A DNA stretch of 17,018 bases. It comes from Methylococcaceae bacterium UBA1147. Lineage in GTDB: Bacteria > Pseudomonadota > Gammaproteobacteria > Methylococcales > UBA1147. Positions 14,733 through 17,018 of the stretch are shown here, piece by piece. The stretch is from positions 14,117 through 31,134 of the forward strand of contig DBZZ01000045.1 in NCBI GenBank assembly GCA_002311315.1, written 5' to 3'. The notes under the pieces are model-generated. The model saw only the letters and a list, made by a program, of their open reading frames with translations. It did not search any database and had not been told where the DNA came from. Position 1 is the first letter of the stretch. Every line of letters starts with the position of its first letter. The position numbers were made by a program, and so were the translations under genes.

Positions 14733-16311
14733 CAATTTCACGGTCATCAGCCGAAATGACGAAGCCAACAGGCAGGACTGGCTGGATCAGACTACATCAG
14801 CACTTCCCTATCATTTTAAAAGGTTTGACCGGGTGCTGATTCCCGGAGCAGGAACCGGGACCGATGTTCTTCGGGCGCTGCAACACGAGGCCGGGCATGT
14901 CGATGCTGTGGAATTGAATCCCTCCATTATCGAGCTCCTTCAAGGCCGCTATGCTGCTTTTTCGGGAAATCTTTACCATCGGGACACTGTCGCAATCCAC
15001 ATCGCGGAAGCACGCGCTTTTGTTGAAAACCAACCCGCGTTCTACGATCTGATCCAGCTTGCGTTGTTGGATTCCTGGGGTGCCTCTGCGGCAGGGTCGT
15101 ATGCTCTAGGAGAAAACTACCTTTACACGGTAGAAGGACTGAAGACCTTTCTGGATAAACTGGCACCGGGAGGGTATCTCTCCGTAACGCTAGGGACCAA
15201 AGTTCCGCCCCGCGATACCCTGAAACTACTTGCCACGGCCATTGAGGCCCTGAAGAAGCTCGGCGTTCAATCTCCGGAAGAGCAACTGATTGTTCTTCGA
15301 AGCTGGCAAAAGAGCACTTTGTTGGTCAAAAACGGTCTGATTACAGACCGTGAAATTACCCGTACCCTGTCATTTTGCGAGAAGCGAAGCTTCGACCCGG
15401 TTTATTTTCCGGGCATTCGTCCTGAACAAAGTAACCGCCGCAACAGGGTCCGGGAGGATTATTTTTTTCTTGGAAGTCAGGCGCTACTTAGCGATAACGC
15501 AAAGGCTTTTCAGAACGATTACAAGTTCAATATCCGGCCGGCAACAGACGATCGCCCTTACTTCTTTGATTTCTTTAAATGGCGGTCTCTACAGGAAATA
15601 TACGCTGCGCTGGGCAGAGGCGGAATTTCGCTTCTGGAAAGCGGTCAATTGATTCTTGCTGTAACCCTCATGCAGGCTATCGTTGCCAGCACGGTTCTCA
15701 TACTTTTGCCACTCTGTTTCCATCGAGCCGAACCTGAAGAACCCTCGATTAAGAGGTCAACTCTAAAGGTATTCGCCTACTTTATTCCCTTGGGTGCAGG
15801 CTTCATGTTTCTGGAAATCGCATTGATTCAAAAATTTATACTGTTCTTGCACCATCCATTGTATGCAGTTACTACAATACTCAGTGCAATTCTGGTTTTT
15901 GCTGGAATTGGCAGTCGTTGGTCTCAGCGGTTTGATTCCCCGAAAGACCGTTCCACTGGGGTCCGCTATTCGGTGGTTGCCCTTATTTCGTTTGTTGTGA
16001 TCTTTTTGTTTCTTTTGAGCCCCATTTTTGTCGGCCTGATGGCTCTTTCACAAGTGGCAAAAATTCTGGCTGCGGTTTTTCTGGTTGCTCCCATGGGATT
16101 TTTCATGGGGATTCCCTTCCCGTTAGCCCTGAGTGAAGTCGCTGCCAGAACGCCCTCACTTATTCCCTGGGCTTGGGGTATCAATGGATGTGCATCGGTC
16201 ATCAGCGCTGTACTGGCCACATTAATAGCAATCCAGTTTGGATTTACAGTTCTGATTATCTTCTCGCTTATGCTCTATGCGATTGCCGCTGTTTGCTTTC
16301 CTCGACTTTAA
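14677..16311 (+). pseudogene. Spermidine-synthase-like membrane protein, C-terminal part (same gene after the frameshift)
   Basis: From SLNANSEIPEQVGVFVDG the frame is continuous to a TAA. It holds the spermidine-synthase-like SAM/nucleotide fold: RVLIPGAGTGTDVLRAL (motif I), VDAVELNPSI with the acidic ribose ligand, EARAFVENQPAFYDLIQLALLDSW, and later PATDDRPYFFDFFKW, which is typical of this membrane-fused family. A second set of membrane segments fills the last 230 residues (for example LILAVTLMQAIVAS and VIFLFLLSPIFVGLMAL). An internal ATG at 14833 could start a shorter protein lacking the first strand. Substrate is not known; the polyamine-binding residues cannot be confirmed by eye. Confidence 0.78.
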
Positions 16312-17018
16312 CCGTTCAAGTGCTTGCAATGAAAATATGCTCGGAAAATTAATCCGATTGTGGCGTGACAAATACAGAGCGAATCAACACCCAAACCCGT
16401 CCTCGCGGAATTCTCGAATTTTGTTCACAATGGGGACTGGTTGCCCTTACCGACGTGTTGTAACGCATAGACATCCCTTTAGTCTCCGCTTCTGTAATAC
16501 CCGAGCGCGTCTGGCTAAATCGGCAATCAATAAACGTGGAAACACCCCAGTCATTCGGCCCGTATTTGACAGCCCTATAGGTTCTTTCAGACATCGATTC
16601 TCTCGTTTTCTTCGTCCTGTTTCCTTTTGATTACATCGTGCGTTCTGGGGGAAATGTCCCTGGCCTGGGTTGCAGGCAGAGTCGGGGCAGGTATTCGGGC
16701 ATCGGGCGGTTCATTTCCATACTGCCTAGACCACCTATTTTCCTCTCCCACCGCAACATCCTCAGTTTGAAATCGAGCGGCTGGACTCCTCCGAGCGTAC
16801 GGGCCCCTGTTCTGAAATAGACCCGGTTCAGTAAGATTATCAGAAAGGCTCTATAAGCCCATCTTGTTTCAAGAGAAAATGGGGTTTCCCACAATCCCTG
16901 TGGATAACCTGGTGGATTCATTCTTGGAGAGAAGACCAAAGACTGTTTTTGTTGCTTTCTTATTGGATTGACTAATTTCTATACAGCGACAGATCACGAC
17001 TATTAATCAATGGGTTAG
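16312..17018. other. Downstream region with no firm gene
   Basis: Apart from the small minus-strand candidate listed separately, open frames here (16277-16630 plus, 16631-16939 minus and plus) look like shadows or random frames. A single 9-base DnaA-box-like TGTGGATAA lies at 16899-16907. No terminator was seen after the spermidine-synthase-like gene. Confidence 0.35.
16349..16594 (-). CDS. Possible small hypothetical protein or its remnant
   Basis: An ATG-led frame of 81 codons with GAGAG upstream begins MSERTYRAVKYGPNDWGV and continues with ...SGITEAETKGMSMRYN. This looks like the small 'Y-R-V-x-x-G...W-x-V...G-M-T-E-A-E-A...L-N' hypothetical proteins of phages and accessory regions, but the second half (after about residue 50) is not protein-like, so a frameshift is likely. 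Function unknown. Confidence 0.35.
   Translation of the reverse strand: MSERTYRAVKYGPNDWGVSTFIDCRFSQTRSGITEAETKGMSMRYNTSVRATSPHCEQNSRIPRGRVWVLIRSVFVTPQSD

Noticed and set aside
16899..16907. Perfect DnaA box TGTGGATAA as a sign of a replication origin
   Set aside because: A single box with no cluster, no AT-rich unwinding element beside it and no dnaA/dnaN/parAB genes; compatible with chance.

Overview
The window looks like chromosomal DNA of a proteobacterium, most likely a gammaproteobacterium. The reasons are an RhlE-type DEAD-box helicase, a HugZ-type heme protein, a LysR regulator divergent from a beta-carbonic anhydrase, and a Pcm-type methyltransferase, all of kinds common in that class. 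The exact organism cannot be named from the sequence alone. Coding density is low. Between the intact genes lie long stretches holding recognisable but broken genes (frameshifts, in-frame stops, phage and transposase remnants), so this reads as an accessory region undergoing decay.

Layout. 1-96: end of a truncated, possibly pilin-like gene. 299-1627 (-): intact RhlE helicase with a long leader. 2216-2293: a fragment resembling the end of a type I restriction specificity subunit. 2457-5100 is a string of small AT-leaning genes, all on +: a small helix-turn-helix protein, two tandem MORN-like repeat proteins, a HugZ-like protein, a coiled-coil remnant, and a 31-residue membrane peptide closed by a hairpin terminator. 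An 11-base repeat (AAGTGTTTAGG) recurs three times near the 3' ends of genes here. 5174-6097 (+): AT-rich FkbM-type methyltransferase, probably acquired. 6578-7146 (-): a conserved gene clearly broken by two opposite frameshifts and a stop. 7565-7850: a very AT-rich tract.

8065-8481 (-): small membrane methyltransferase of the ICMT/PEMT type. About 8943-9059 (+): fragment of a phage terminase small subunit. 9105-9434 (-): short lipoprotein. 9759-10181 (-): exported cupin. 10331-10888 (-): beta-carbonic anhydrase. 11060-11968 (+): divergent LysR regulator. 12396-12670 (-): transposase tail with in-frame stops. 13120-16311 (+): a two-gene unit, a Pcm-like methyltransferase with an N-terminal membrane or signal segment followed 23 bases later by a large membrane-embedded spermidine-synthase-like protein whose frame is broken near 14675. 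16312-17018: one possible small minus-strand gene and no firm feature.

Functional links that the layout supports: the helix-turn-helix/MORN/MORN group may be one transcription unit, the LysR protein may control the divergent carbonic anhydrase (with the cupin downstream), and the Pcm-like and spermidine-synthase-like genes are probably co-transcribed. No CRISPR array, rRNA or tRNA was seen by eye. The most unusual items are the MORN-repeat pair with its small DNA-binding partner and the shared 11-base repeat; I cannot show that they form a defined new system.
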